A model generated the notes under the pieces. It was given only the letters and a program-made list of their open reading frames with translations, was not told the DNA's origin and did not search any database. From NCBI GenBank assembly GCA_949318235.1, contig OX439127.1, forward strand, positions 16,383,605 through 16,447,604: DNA of 64,000 bases. Reading direction: 5' to 3'. Shown here piece by piece: positions 28,280 through 47,268 of this stretch (positions are counted from its first letter, which is position 1; every line of letters begins with the position of its first letter). The stretch comes from Ecdyonurus torrentis (Eukaryota > Arthropoda > Insecta > Ephemeroptera > Heptageniidae). The position numbers and the translations under genes were made by a program.

Positions 28280-28552
28280 ATGATCCCGTACAGACCCAGT
28301 ATTATCAAACACTGTTATTACTGTGTTATTTTAACAAATGTCTTTAAAAAAAATTATTCATTACGTAACCATGGCACCTTTAGCCAGATTAATAAGTGCA
28401 CTCACATATTATATCATGCTCCAGCATCATTGCGCAACACATTAGCTTGCATTCTTTACATATGCACCCAGGCACTCAGTAGTGGCTTGAACCGGAGCTC
28501 CCTAGAAACACTAGTCAGCTTTCCTAGCCAACACCGCCATACAGCTCGATAA
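28280..28552 (+). CDS. Candidate 90-residue ORF (unrecognised)
   Basis: ATG 28280 (A at -3) opens 90 codons to TAA 28550-28552. It is one of the few frames of this length started by ATG and not built from repeats. It begins MIPYRPSIIKHCYYCVIL, a hydrophobic, Cys-containing segment, then a Lys-rich turn. The second half is mixed (THILYHAPASLRNTLAC) and the end is basic (SQHRHTAR). The 3' half is G+C-richer than its flanks. No family is recognised. Chance frames of this size are expected about once or twice in such DNA. Confidence 0.2.
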   Translation: MIPYRPSIIKHCYYCVILTNVFKKNYSLRNHGTFSQINKCTHILYHAPASLRNTLACILYICTQALSSGLNRSSLETLVSFPSQHRHTAR

Positions 28553-30300
<1,748 letters not shown>

Positions 30301-30446
30301 AGATTTCTACGAAACGAAGGTAAAAAAGGTTTTGTGAGCTAGCGAACTGGAGAAAAAAAAAGTCTAGCGTGTGTGCGGGTAGAGGGCAATACGTGAACAT
30401 ACGATATAACCACAAAGAAAAGAAAAGGAAATGGAGAGAAAAAGGA

Positions 30447-30454
<8 letters not shown>

Positions 30455-30542
<88 letters not shown>
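30455..30542. repeat. (GA)n microsatellite, about 44 units
   Basis: Uninterrupted GA. Upstream 30300-30420 is a moderately complex purine-rich patch. Confidence 0.97.
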
Positions 30543-30544
<2 letters not shown>

Positions 30545-30545
<1 letters not shown>

Positions 30546-32482
30546 GAAAAGCTGGCTATTCTTTTCTTCTATTTTGTTTCTTTTTTTACTCCATCTCTTT
30601 TTTTATTTTTTTTATTTTTTTCTTTTCCAAAATGAATGTTTTCATTTTTCAATTACAATGAAGAAGCAATGTATCATTCAAGAACTTATTTGTAATTGCA
30701 AATCAATTTAGATATATAATATACAGTTATGTAAGTAAGTTAAACACCATCATAAACTTAAAATGTAAATTTCTATGTTTAATATTTTATACAGAAATTA
30801 CTAAGAGACTATTATTTAAAGACAAAAATTAACACGACAAAGTTTATTGTTGTAAGGTTGTAACTTGAAGTTCTAAAAAGTTTAGAATTTCACTTTCTGC
30901 CCTAAAATTAGCTACGACTTGTGTGTGTAAGACATCAAAGTAAATTTCTGCCTTCTGAACTTTAATAAAGATTTTTGGGAAAACTTATTCACTAGTCTTC
31001 TTAAAGACACTAGCCTGGGTAATTAATTAATTTTTTGCTATGCTCTCAAATTTAATTTGCTATGAATTCATCTTGAAATAAAAAAAAAAGTTATAAAATT
31101 AAATTTTATTTCTTTTTTTCCCCCATTTCCGTTTTACTTTTAACTCAAAATTTAATATTAGAGTTAAATTGTACACTAAATTACTTTTTTTTTATGAGCA
31201 ATAAGATAAATTAAACAAAAAATAAAGATAGATGTAAGGAGTTAATAATTTAATTTTTTTTTAATTATTTAGCATTTACACTTAAATAAAAAAACAAACA
31301 ATTAAATTAAACTTCCAAGATTACATAGTAATTTAGTTATATTTTAAAATCTGAAACACCGCTATTCTTATAATTTTAAAAAAGTTACCTTTTGCTGCTA
31401 CTACATTCTATAGCAGTCTGCATTACTCAAATTGCGGTAGGCTGTAGATCACAAATATGACCTCTTTTTTTGCTCTTTTTTTTTAGTCAATTATTATAAA
31501 GATGTTTATTCTAAAATGTTTTCGAATTAAAAGAAAAATCATTAATATTTCATTCATTTGAAATTTATTATTATATAACTCATTATCTGCTACTACTATT
31601 ATTATTTACGATATAACTTGTAAGAAATAATTGAGTGGTGGTAGAGTGTTTTGTAAAGTATCGGATGGCGTGAGATGATATGATATTCTAGGGAAACAAG
31701 AAAAAAAAATAGTGATAAGAAACGGAAATTGAAATAGAAAAGCAAGAGAAAGAAAAAAAAAATGTAACATGACACGTTTTATATGTTTTCTGAAATAACA
31801 AAATATTTCTATACTCAAAAATATGTTTAGTTTAATATAAATAAGATTAAAATTACGTAGTTTTTATTTTGATAACAATTTTAATTTTATTTCATATATG
31901 AATCACAACAAATATTACTAATTATTTACTTTATTTCATTGCGCTTACTTTTATATAAACATAGTCTGTATAATAAAATATTTAATTTTGTTTATATAAA
32001 AAAAAACTTTTTTTTTATATATATAATTACCAGCGTACTATTTACTTGTTCTGTGTTTTATATTTTTGTCTCTTTCTTCCGCTCGTCGTATTTCCTTTTC
32101 ATTATATATATAAAAAAAAAGTACAAAGCCTTTTTTTTTATGATACCTTTTTACTTTAAAAAAATGTAATACATACAAACAGAACTTTTGAATCTTTATC
32201 ATGTATTTGACATTTAATTATATATATATATAATGAGTGAGTCAAAGATTCCTTAGAAAATAAATTATATTACAGATTTTCAATATATATTTTATAATAT
32301 TAAAATTTATTTAATATTATTTCATCAAGTAATAGTTGAAATGTTGTAATATTTCATAAATAACTATTATTAATATGTTTATTATATTCTATTATTAGAG
32401 TAGAAAGAATTCAAAAAGAGTAACAAATCAAATAGGAAATTGAATTTATAATTTAAAAAGTTTTCTGAGTAAAATTAAAAAA

Positions 32483-32518
<36 letters not shown>

Positions 32519-32521
32519 GAA

Positions 32522-32559
<38 letters not shown>

Positions 32560-32662
32560 TGATTTCGTATTTATTTAATGCTAAAAAGTGAATAAATAAT
32601 TTGCATGGAAAATGTTTCTATGAAGAGAAGGTTTGCGCGCGCAACTTTATTGAAGTTTTTTA

Positions 32663-32700
<38 letters not shown>

Positions 32701-33799
32701 CTTAAATGATACAAAAATGACACAGGGAAATCCTGTGTTCTTGACAAACGCAAATACACAACCAAAATTTTGTAAATGTTTCTTTGTTTAACCAAACTCA
32801 ACTTGAAAAGAAAAGAAATAAAACGGTATAAAAAACGATATATTAATCAGAATACCTTGAGTGTTTTCAAAGTAATACGAAACAGTAAACTTGGACAACA
32901 AACTAAAAAAGCATTGAGAAATGTGCACGCAATCGTTTTTCCGTCAGCCGCATTGTAAGCATGCGTACAGTGTATCAAAACATCAAGATATTTAGGGTAG
33001 ATTATTTTATATAATTTCAAATTCGATAATAATATAGAAGGTTAAAAAATTTAGTGTTAAAATGGCATTCAATTTCTTTTTCTTTTCTCATAAATACTAA
33101 AATTATACATATTATTTATATAGTAAATTGCAGCGTTTTATTATATAAATATATTATACTGTATTATGTATAAAATAAAAAAGAAATTAAAAACGTATTT
33201 TTTCGTGACTATACGTAAAATAATACAACAATTTATTTAATTTAACTTTATTAGTTTTCCACTTTCTTTAGAAAAATTATTAATAAATTAATGTTCTTTT
33301 TTTTTAATATAGAGCCAGATGTTTGTTACATGAAATTAATGCACTTGAAAAGCTTAAACTTGAAATTTTTTTATGTTTAATTAAAATGTACTAAGTTAAT
33401 TAAGAAAAGTAAAATAAAGTAGTTGTGAAGCCACTAACAACTAATCTGATTAATTAAAATTCTAGACATGTATTTTTTTTATTCAAAGGCAAGAAAAAAA
33501 ATTAACTTTTAATGTAAATGCTTAGCATGTCAAAAGAAAACTAAATTGTATGAAAAGTAGAAAGTTTGAAAGTAGATAAGTTTTCTAATACACTTTGGTT
33601 GTGCTAATTTTTACATTGCTAAAACTTGTATACACTGAGTATAACGAAAACTAAACTTACAACTTATTTTCATGCAAAGCTGATTGATATGCTTCCTTGC
33701 ACTGCATATTATAATTTCTTATGTTTTTTAATAGTATTAAAAATTAAAATATCATTTTAAACAGAAATATTTACATTATTGTGATTGAAGTCAATATTT

Positions 33800-33800
<1 letters not shown>
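30545..33800. other. AT-rich stretch with purine microsatellites
   Basis: An A run passing into (AAAAG)n and (AAAG)n lies at about 32479-32556. (CT)n lies at about 32664-32698, next to a TTTGCGCGCGCAACTT palindrome at 32630-32645. No gene is supported. Confidence 0.6.

Positions 33801-33813
<13 letters not shown>

Positions 33814-33850
<37 letters not shown>
33814..33850. repeat. (TA)n array hosting a transposon insertion (left part)
   Basis: GT repeats (33801-33813) pass into TA, which ends exactly where the foldback-like element starts. TA resumes after 34601. Confidence 0.95.
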
Positions 33851-33853
<3 letters not shown>

Positions 33854-34600
33854 CGGTCTCGCGGCTATTATATGTATCAGACTATCTCACCGCGCCACAC
33901 AAAATAGGTATAAGACAATCTCGCCGTACGCACAAATTAGGAATCAGACAATCTCGTGAGTAATTTTCCATATAACATGCTGGCAAAAATGTAATATACG
34001 ACGAATTAAATTAAAAATAAATGACATTTAATGATTGAAAATGTCTTATATTTATTTTACACAAAATATATCTATAGTAATTTTAAAGAAGCTTAAACTA
34101 AATAATTAATATAATAATAATATTATAATATTAGTAATAAATTAATTGTTATTTTTTAAGTTTGAAAATTTAATTTTTTAAAACAAATTTCTCTTGGTCT
34201 ATTTTAAAATTTATAAATTTTAAAATGGCTATTAATTATTCGTTAATAAAAGTAAAATGATATTATTTAAAAAAATTGTAACGTAAAATATTTAATATTT
34301 ATTAATTAATTAATTAATTAATTTTATTCTATAAAAAATAAAAAGTATATACTTTTTTGTTAAATTTTATTAAATATATAAAATATAAAAAATATATCCG
34401 AAAATTCTCAATGGCTGTGAGATACCTATTTTGGGTAAAATAGAGATATCTAATTTGTGCGTACGGCGAGATTGTCTAATACCTATTTTGTGCGCATCGC
34501 GAGGAAGTCAGATACCTACTTTGTGTGTTGCGGCGAGAATGTCCTATTTTGTGTGGCGCGGCGAGATTGTCTGATACATATAATAGCCGCGAGACCGTCG
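33851..34600. mobile_element. 750-bp non-autonomous foldback-like transposon with repeat-built inverted ends
   Basis: The left end begins CGACGGTCTCGCGGCTATTA. The right end, reverse-complemented, begins identically, and the match continues for about 58 bp with a few changes. Each end continues into tandem units of about 33 bp of the form ATCAGACAATCTCGCCG...GCACAAAATAGGT: roughly three on the left (33851-33960) and five or six on the right (about 34420-34600), inverted. The centre (33961-34410) is very AT-rich and noncoding. The flanks are (TA)n on both sides, so a TA target is likely. Unequal unit numbers in the two ends are typical of foldback elements such as Drosophila FB or Galileo; homology to those is not claimed. 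Confidence 0.9.
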
Positions 34601-34619
34601 ACATATATATATATATAAG

Positions 34620-34827
34620 TATGTAAAAAAATAATTATAATAAACATTATTATTTTTTTTTTTTTTAAATTTTACAGTATATAGTATTTAGTCAGGAAAT
34701 AAACTAAATATGTATATATGAAAATCACAGTATTAATATAGTGGAATTGATAAACCGCAATTTTAATTAACTAATTACTTTTAATATACCACTGAGTATA
34801 GTAATAACTAATTCCTCTCTCTCTCTG

Positions 34828-34883
<56 letters not shown>

Positions 34884-35220
34884 CCACAAATACACATATA
34901 AACACACACACACGTATTTCCATAAAATATTTATGATATTTATATTTCATCGAATTCCTCTTTGCAAATACTGTATGCTTCATTATATGCGTACAAGCCA
35001 TGTAAAAAAAAAAAAAAAAAAATGCAATCAATGTAATGGCGATCATTTTTAACAACACTGAAAAAAATGAACTGTAAACAAAATAAAATATAATATAAAC
35101 TTATAACATTTATATTATTGCTATATGTGTACAAAAAAATGAATAGAGCTCTTCATAATATTACTTTAATATTATAGTAGTTATGTAATAATAATACTTT
35201 TTATACCTATATACGAGTGT
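34620..35220. other. AT-rich stretch with a CA-rich run
   Basis: An imperfect (CA)n lies at about 34828-34914. Cys-Val-rich frames across it are repeat artefacts. Confidence 0.7.
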
Positions 35221-35442
<222 letters not shown>

Positions 35443-35733
35443 ATAACATTTTACAAAGATATAAAAATTGGACTTAAAGGCGGATTGTATGGATCTTATA
35501 GCAACAAGTACTTTAGTACATTATAATCAATATGTCTGCTGACTCAAGTGACCGTGTTACTCGATGGATGGTATATTATTATGTATGTTATTGATAGATC
35601 ACTTCCATCCTTATTGAAGCTTTTAGTATTCAAAAGTTATGCTCCATTTTTATAATAATCATATACTCAAATATATTCTATGTTTGAGATTAACAAGCTA
35701 TTTGAGTGCTCTCGAGTTTCCCCTTTTCCTCGT

Positions 35734-37559
<1,826 letters not shown>

Positions 37560-37830
37560 ACTTTTGCTAGCACTACTACTAGTATTAGGTATATCTAAAT
37601 TCTTTATGAGTCGTCACTAGCATGCCTCTGCCACCAAAGCATCCATAAAGTTCAAAGAGAGTCATAAAAACCCGCTTTTGCCTTTTGTGTTTTGTTTAAT
37701 TTATGACTTAAGCTACAAGTAATGGGTTCATATCCCAGGAGAGCTTTTAAAATGAATTTTACCAGAGAAAAAATACAAGTCATTGAAGCATCAAAATGTC
37801 ACTTCCTGTGTCACTTTTTTTTTTCATTTA
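37560..37830. promoter_or_regulatory. Complex patch with clustered TTTATGA/TCATAAA motifs
   Basis: Four TTTATGR or YCATAAA motifs fall within 104 bp (37603-37609, 37643-37649, 37662-37668, 37700-37706), together with TTCAAAG at 37651-37657. TTTATG is the core bound by Caudal/Abd-B-class homeodomains in insects. A tRNA B-box-like GGTTCATATCC lies at about 37726-37736. A cluster of this density exceeds a rough chance expectation, but function is inference. Confidence 0.2.
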
Positions 37831-41147
<3,317 letters not shown>

Positions 41148-41234
<87 letters not shown>

Positions 41235-41431
41235 AGATTATAGTATTAAACGTTGGCAATTTACCTGTCATAACCTCATTTTCTGTTTTGTCATTGTCAT
41301 AAAATGAGATCAAACAAAGAATTCTTTTTGAATGTGTATATTTTTAAAATACATAAAAAACATACGCATTCATAGAGAGAGGGCTTCAGGATTTATTAGT
41401 TAGTCCAACAAGAAAAAAATGAATAGGGATT

Positions 41432-41518
<87 letters not shown>
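41148..41518. repeat. Inverted pair of (CT)n and (GA)n arrays
   Basis: (CT)n at 41148-41229 and (GA)n at 41433-41518 are separated by about 203 bp and are mutually complementary over roughly 80 bp. A third GA run lies at 41601-41622. Confidence 0.96.
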
Positions 41519-41519
<1 letters not shown>

Positions 41520-41639
41520 CATCACAAACAATGAGAAGTCGCTGCCTATACAACAATAGTACCACCATCAAATGACGTCGTCCCACACACACACAGTCCA
41601 CAGAGAGAGAGAGAGAGAGAGAAAGAGAGATAGAGAACC

Positions 41640-42107
41640 ATTATTAAATGTGCAATAAGTGAGAAAAACTACAGCCATATAAACACGCTCAAATATCTAC
41701 ACAATTTTATTATCAACTACTAACATCTTGGTTTTGATTTGTGATACACAATAACAAAAACATTAATTAAATAACAATAATAAGTTTTCATGAATAATTA
41801 CATACTATACTTCCCGTTATTATCAAAATGAATTATAATAATAGTTTAATATGAAAATGTATCAGTCATAGTTTATAATAATAAAAAAAAGTATAATTTT
41901 ATATTAACCAGCATAATATTGTATAATGCTGGCTGAGTTTGTTTGTTTATTGGTAAAAGAGGAAGTAGATAAAACACTTTTTGCTTTCATCCCCTACATT
42001 GTGCATTAAAATCAAACCTATTTGATATAAAATGTCATATTGAATGTGAGGGGAGATTTAATCAAACCACAATGTTTGTATGAGAATTTCTGTTACAGTA
42101 TTCAAAG

Positions 42108-42152
<45 letters not shown>

Positions 42153-43258
42153 AATTTCATTTCAGATTGCAAATAAAAAGATTTAAATTTTATGATGTAA
42201 ATATCAAATAATTAAAGGTCAATCAAATTATTATCTAACTTTATACCTGTGAAACGTTGAACTTTTATTTTTTCTTTAAGCATAAAGTATTTATTTTTTT
42301 ATTTATTATGTATATATATTTATATTTTATAATTCTATTGTGTATATATACACTTGTAAGAAAATATATTTTAAGAGTTTACGTATTAAATAAATTGAGA
42401 TGTTTAAAAAAAAATGCATATATTTTTACCTTAAATTATTAAATATTGTTTAACGATAAAAATGAAATACGTAGAAACTTTCAACATTGTAATATTAATG
42501 ACATGGAATGTTAAAAATTTCTTTTGGATAAATTTCTTCTGTTTTCTCATGACTTATCTTGTTCGTAATAACGTAACTGTTTTGGTATCTTTTTGAATAA
42601 CATAAAAAATATATATGTGAATAAAAAGGGTAATTTCCTGTAATATTAAATAACTGAGCGACGAGATAAAACACGGAAAACGAAAAGCTACAGTATTGTC
42701 ATGCAATACATAAAGTAAAACAATGAGTAAAAGGAGAAAGGAAAGAAAGTGAAAGCGTGTTGGAAAATTTCTTATTACGTAATACAATACTAAAATGAAA
42801 AATTTTAAAGGTATAAACCACAAACAAATAATAATTAAAAAAAAATGATTATATAAAATTAAGTTAACATATTTTTGTTGTTTATTAAATTAAAATTCAT
42901 TATATAATATGACGTATTAAAAGCATGATGTATAAACTTAAAATAACTTTTTGTTAAGTTTAAAGTATAACTGAAAATGTGAAGTTTACAACCCGTATAT
43001 ACACACAGCCTGTACGTGATATAATATATCGTATTGTTATATACATTTTTAACTGAATACCTCCTTGTCATTTTTAAAGCAAGTAAAAAGTAGTTGTATT
43101 ACATCTTTGCTGTTCAGTAATATTTCCTGACTAGAAAGAGTTTTTACGCATTAAGGAAATTGAAGTGACTACCGTTATAGCATAGTACTATAAGCATATA
43201 ATATATGAAAGCTTTTATATATTATAAAAAAAAAGATTAAACGATATTTGTAACAGAA

Positions 43259-43319
<61 letters not shown>

Positions 43320-44045
43320 CGTCCAAAATAATTTTTATTTTCGGATATAATCCACTTTGATCTTTTTTTTTTTCGCAAATAAATTTTACACAAAATATAT
43401 AATGAGGTAAACTGTGATATAAAAAAGCGCTTTCGTGTGATAGGATTATTGTTATATTCATCTGAATCCACGAGTTCTTATACCTTTAATACATTTTCAA
43501 CTTTCATAATTCTTCTTCCCCTTTTTATATATATATATCCTATTAATTAACAATTCTTCTCTACATTGTTATTACGTTAGGTGAAAATTTTTTAATGAAG
43601 TGAAAATACACGATTACTTTTTTCTGTAGAAATAAAAAAATACAATAAAAGTTTATTTATGGACGTTATGAAACTATATATTATTTTTTCAACACGTTTT
43701 ACAAAAAAAAATATAGAGGATTTAATGTGTAATGTTTTAAGCTATACCAAACGCTTAGGATTGTTGTTTGAGCTAAAGTTTAATGATATAAGCAAACTTC
43801 TTTTGTTTTAATCTAAGTTAATCTCTACTTTTAGTTAACCCTTTCATGTGTATAATACACGAAAGAAAAATTATAAATCACCGTAGCTCAGTAACAAAAA
43901 TTATTTAATTTTTTTTTTTTTTTTAAATATGGCTAATTCATAATATTATATAATATGAACTTTGTTTTACAATGCAAAATTTTAGGAGATAATCCACTGC
44001 ATTTTATATAATTTATTTTGTAGATATACATACTTTATAAATTTA
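41640..44045. other. AT-rich stretch with T40 and (TA)n
   Basis: A 40-base T run lies at 42110-42149 and (TA)n at 43263-43316. The minus-strand frame 42554-42823 (89 codons) shows no family resemblance. Confidence 0.6.
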
Positions 44046-44349
44046 TTAAAGGTATAAGAAAACAAAAGCATTTATATCATAAAACTTTTGATGGGACGTA
44101 AATAAATAACATTAGTTTGCATCTTAGTAGTGATCAGAAATTTTCAATTAATGCAACCCCTACAACATTTATATACTAATTCTTGCCTGTTTATGACGTC
44201 AGAAATTGGAATTGTCACGTAAATAACATACTTTACAGTATTTTTACTCTCTTTTACATTATGGTAAAATTTGTCCCCAATTTTGGAGATCCTATTTAGT
44301 ATTTAATCATTTGAAAACACATGTTGTTTTATGTGATCTATGGTTTTAA
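44046..44349. mobile_element. TTAA-bounded MITE, family 3, copy A
   Basis: TTAA at 44046-44049 and at 44346-44349 bound a noncoding segment of about 296 bp that aligns end to end with 55301-55643. Shared blocks include AAGCATTTATATCA, TTTGATGGGAC against CTTGATGGGAC, and ACACATGTTGTTTTATGTG against GCACATGTTGTTTTATGTG. The internal core GCCTGTTTATGACGTCA lies at about 44185-44201. The inverted ends are diverged. Confidence 0.8.
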
Positions 44350-45240
44350 AATAATACTAAAATCCTAAAATCAATAACATTTTCATAAAACTAAAATTCC
44401 TTGTATTTTTTTTTTTTTTTTTTTTTTTACTTTCATGCAGATTATACTTATTTTTTTCTATTTAATGACCAGAAACACTGAGATGAAAATAGTTACTATA
44501 AATATATTTAACTTAAATTTTCATTCTACTTCTTGTTTGCAAATATGTAAATGTAAATCTAGAATATAATATATAATTTGTTATTCAATTGAGATATATT
44601 AAACAACAACAACAAAAAAGCAAGACTGAAAGAAAAAAAAAAAAAAAAAAAAAGAAGAAAATTGTAGCAATACATGAAAGTTATATAAACATAATATAAA
44701 TCCCTTTTGTTGTTGCGGCAATTGAATTTTGTTTTTGTTTGTATTTACAATGGATATTTGGTATATATATGAAAACAACAAATAACACAGCATCATTCTA
44801 TATTTTATAGTATGCAGTAAAATCATATCAAGGTATAGGCTTTAAAGCAAACAAATACCCGTTTCTTTTATATATTGACAATATTCACTCTCGTAGTTTT
44901 CGAATAAAAACTCTCTACGTGTTTCAAAAGAGAGAGAGAGAGAGAGAAAATAATATTATATAACATTTTTTTATGTATTTAAATAAATTTTAAGTATTGA
45001 TATTTTATAGTCTTAAAAATAATAATATATAACGAAAAATATGATAAAATATTATAGATTTTTTTTTTTATATATATAAGAACCACGTTTCGTTTTGATT
45101 TATAACTTAAAACTAAATTTTTGTTTAATAACGAATGAAAAATTCATTGTAGTAAATTTATTTATAAAAATAAAATCTCCCCTCTTTATACTTAAATTGA
45201 TTAAATACAAAGTATTCAAACTTTGAACTCAATTTATATT

Positions 45241-45277
<37 letters not shown>

Positions 45278-45777
45278 GTATGACGGTTTTATAGAATATA
45301 CTGTATAAAGGGTTATACAATATAATATCTTGCAAAAATTTTATCGTTTAGTTTTCAATTTGGACACTTCTAAGATAATATCATCATATTTTTTTTCTGC
45401 CGTAATAGTTATATACCCTTAAACTATTTCAGTATATCTTTATAAAATCTTGTTCAAGATTTGAAAAGTAAATTTTGTTCAATGATACGGACACTGTAAG
45501 ATATATAATATTTTATATAGGTGAACGTGATCACATATGGGACATACAGTAACAAATAATTATTACTTTCTAAAGAATCTCTTCTTTCTTCTATAACATT
45601 ATGATACTATAAACTTTTTAAAGCAATCTCATTGGATACACAATATACTGCCAAACGCATTTCTACCCTCTTTGCTTCCGTTTGTATACATAAATATGTC
45701 ATGTAAACTCAGGTTATATAACGTTAGTCGTATTTTTTATATCTCTATAATAAATTATATAAACCCGCTTATATATG

Positions 45778-45867
<90 letters not shown>

Positions 45868-46240
45868 TATATATTCTATTTTTCTTTTCTTATTTTTATT
45901 TTTTGAGCTAAATCATATAATATCTTTACATAAAAAGTTTTATTTTTTGTTATGTTTATAAAAATACCAAGCAGATTTTTTTAAAAATAATAATTATAAT
46001 AATTTAAAAGAAAAGAATATAACAGATTTTTTTAAATTATAAATTTGTAGTAAACACGATGGTATCATTGTTATTTTTAAGCTGTTTATAAGCTGATTAT
46101 ACACACACACACATATACAAAAAAAAAAAAAAAAAGGATTAAAATCTTAAACGAATTATCAAATTAACTTATAAGTTTTGATATAGAATTATTTTTTGTT
46201 GGAATCTTACTATTTTATATTTATCATCAAACTTTATAAT
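44350..46240. other. AT-rich stretch with T run and TA array
   Basis: T runs lie at about 44408-44428 and 45249-45275, and (TA)n at 45780-45874. No gene is supported. Confidence 0.6.
45780..45874. repeat. (TA)n microsatellite, about 45 units
   Basis: TA with one phase break at about 45860. Confidence 0.97.
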
Positions 46241-46700
46241 TTTTGTACTGCACGATTGAAAGAAAAGAAAAAAAAAAAGAAGAAGAAGGATGAGGAGGAG
46301 GGTAGAAACAAATTGAATTGGATTGACAAGTTGACCAATATTTTTTGTTCTGTACATTACATAGCGAGCATTCTTTAAATAACAAAATATAAACCAACTA
46401 TTTCATAATCAACAAGTTTATTATGCTTTGAAGCGTGTATGTGGCAAAGATTTGGGTGGATGAAAGAAAAAAAAAAGATGAGGAAACATACCGATTCGTC
46501 TCTCCACCAAGGCAACAAGAGAAAGAATAAGAAAAAAATAATAAAACTTTTTGATGCTTTTATAAAGAATTGACAACAAAAGGCAAAGAAGAGGAAAAAA
46601 AAATGAAGAAGATTCGTTGAGTCGCTCCATTACGCTTCCTCGGACTTCAATTGTTACTTCATCGTCTTTGTGACTTCATCCTGTGACCTAAAACCCCGTG
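46241..46700. other. Purine-rich, moderately complex patch
   Basis: Mixed AAG/GAA-rich sequence with a complex end (46600-46700, containing TCGTTGAGTCGCTCC). Frames on both strands are K/R or F/S rich and look compositional. No gene is called. Confidence 0.4.
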
Positions 46701-46815
46701 ACAAAATTTTTTTACCAGTTTTTTTTTTTAAATTATTCTTTTATAATATATATTTTTTTCTACATTTTAAGTACCAGAAACGAAATATTTTTATTTCACT
46801 CTTCCTTCTACACAC

Positions 46816-46846
<31 letters not shown>

Positions 46847-47223
46847 GTCTTAAATAATGTTTTATCAGATCCATTTTCTTGTCTTCGTTTTCTTACGATA
46901 ATTTTAAAATCAGATTCTTTATAAAGAAATTTGAAAAGGTGACGACATGTTGATACAATAAGAATTCATTATTACTAAAACTTAAAAATAATATTCTATA
47001 GACTCCAATGAAAAAAAACAAAACATAATATCAATTATAGATATTATTTAACGTGATGATATAACTAATCTTACCATCTGGTTGCACTATCAAAGTCACA
47101 CTTATTGTTTATTGTTAAGTATACATCATAATAGGAAATGAAATGGTGCGTTCATCGTATCAAATGTCACCATAATTATTAAACAAGATGACATGTAGTG
47201 GATTATGTAACACGTGGCCGGGC

Positions 47224-47268
<45 letters not shown>

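Noticed and set aside
33851..34600. CRISPR array (about 33-bp repeats)
   Set aside because: Units are directly abutting without unique spacers, lie in inverted orientation at two ends, and the DNA is eukaryotic.
37640..37748. tRNA gene
   Set aside because: Only a B-box-like hairpin is present; no acceptor stem pairing, D arm, anticodon arm or A box could be found.
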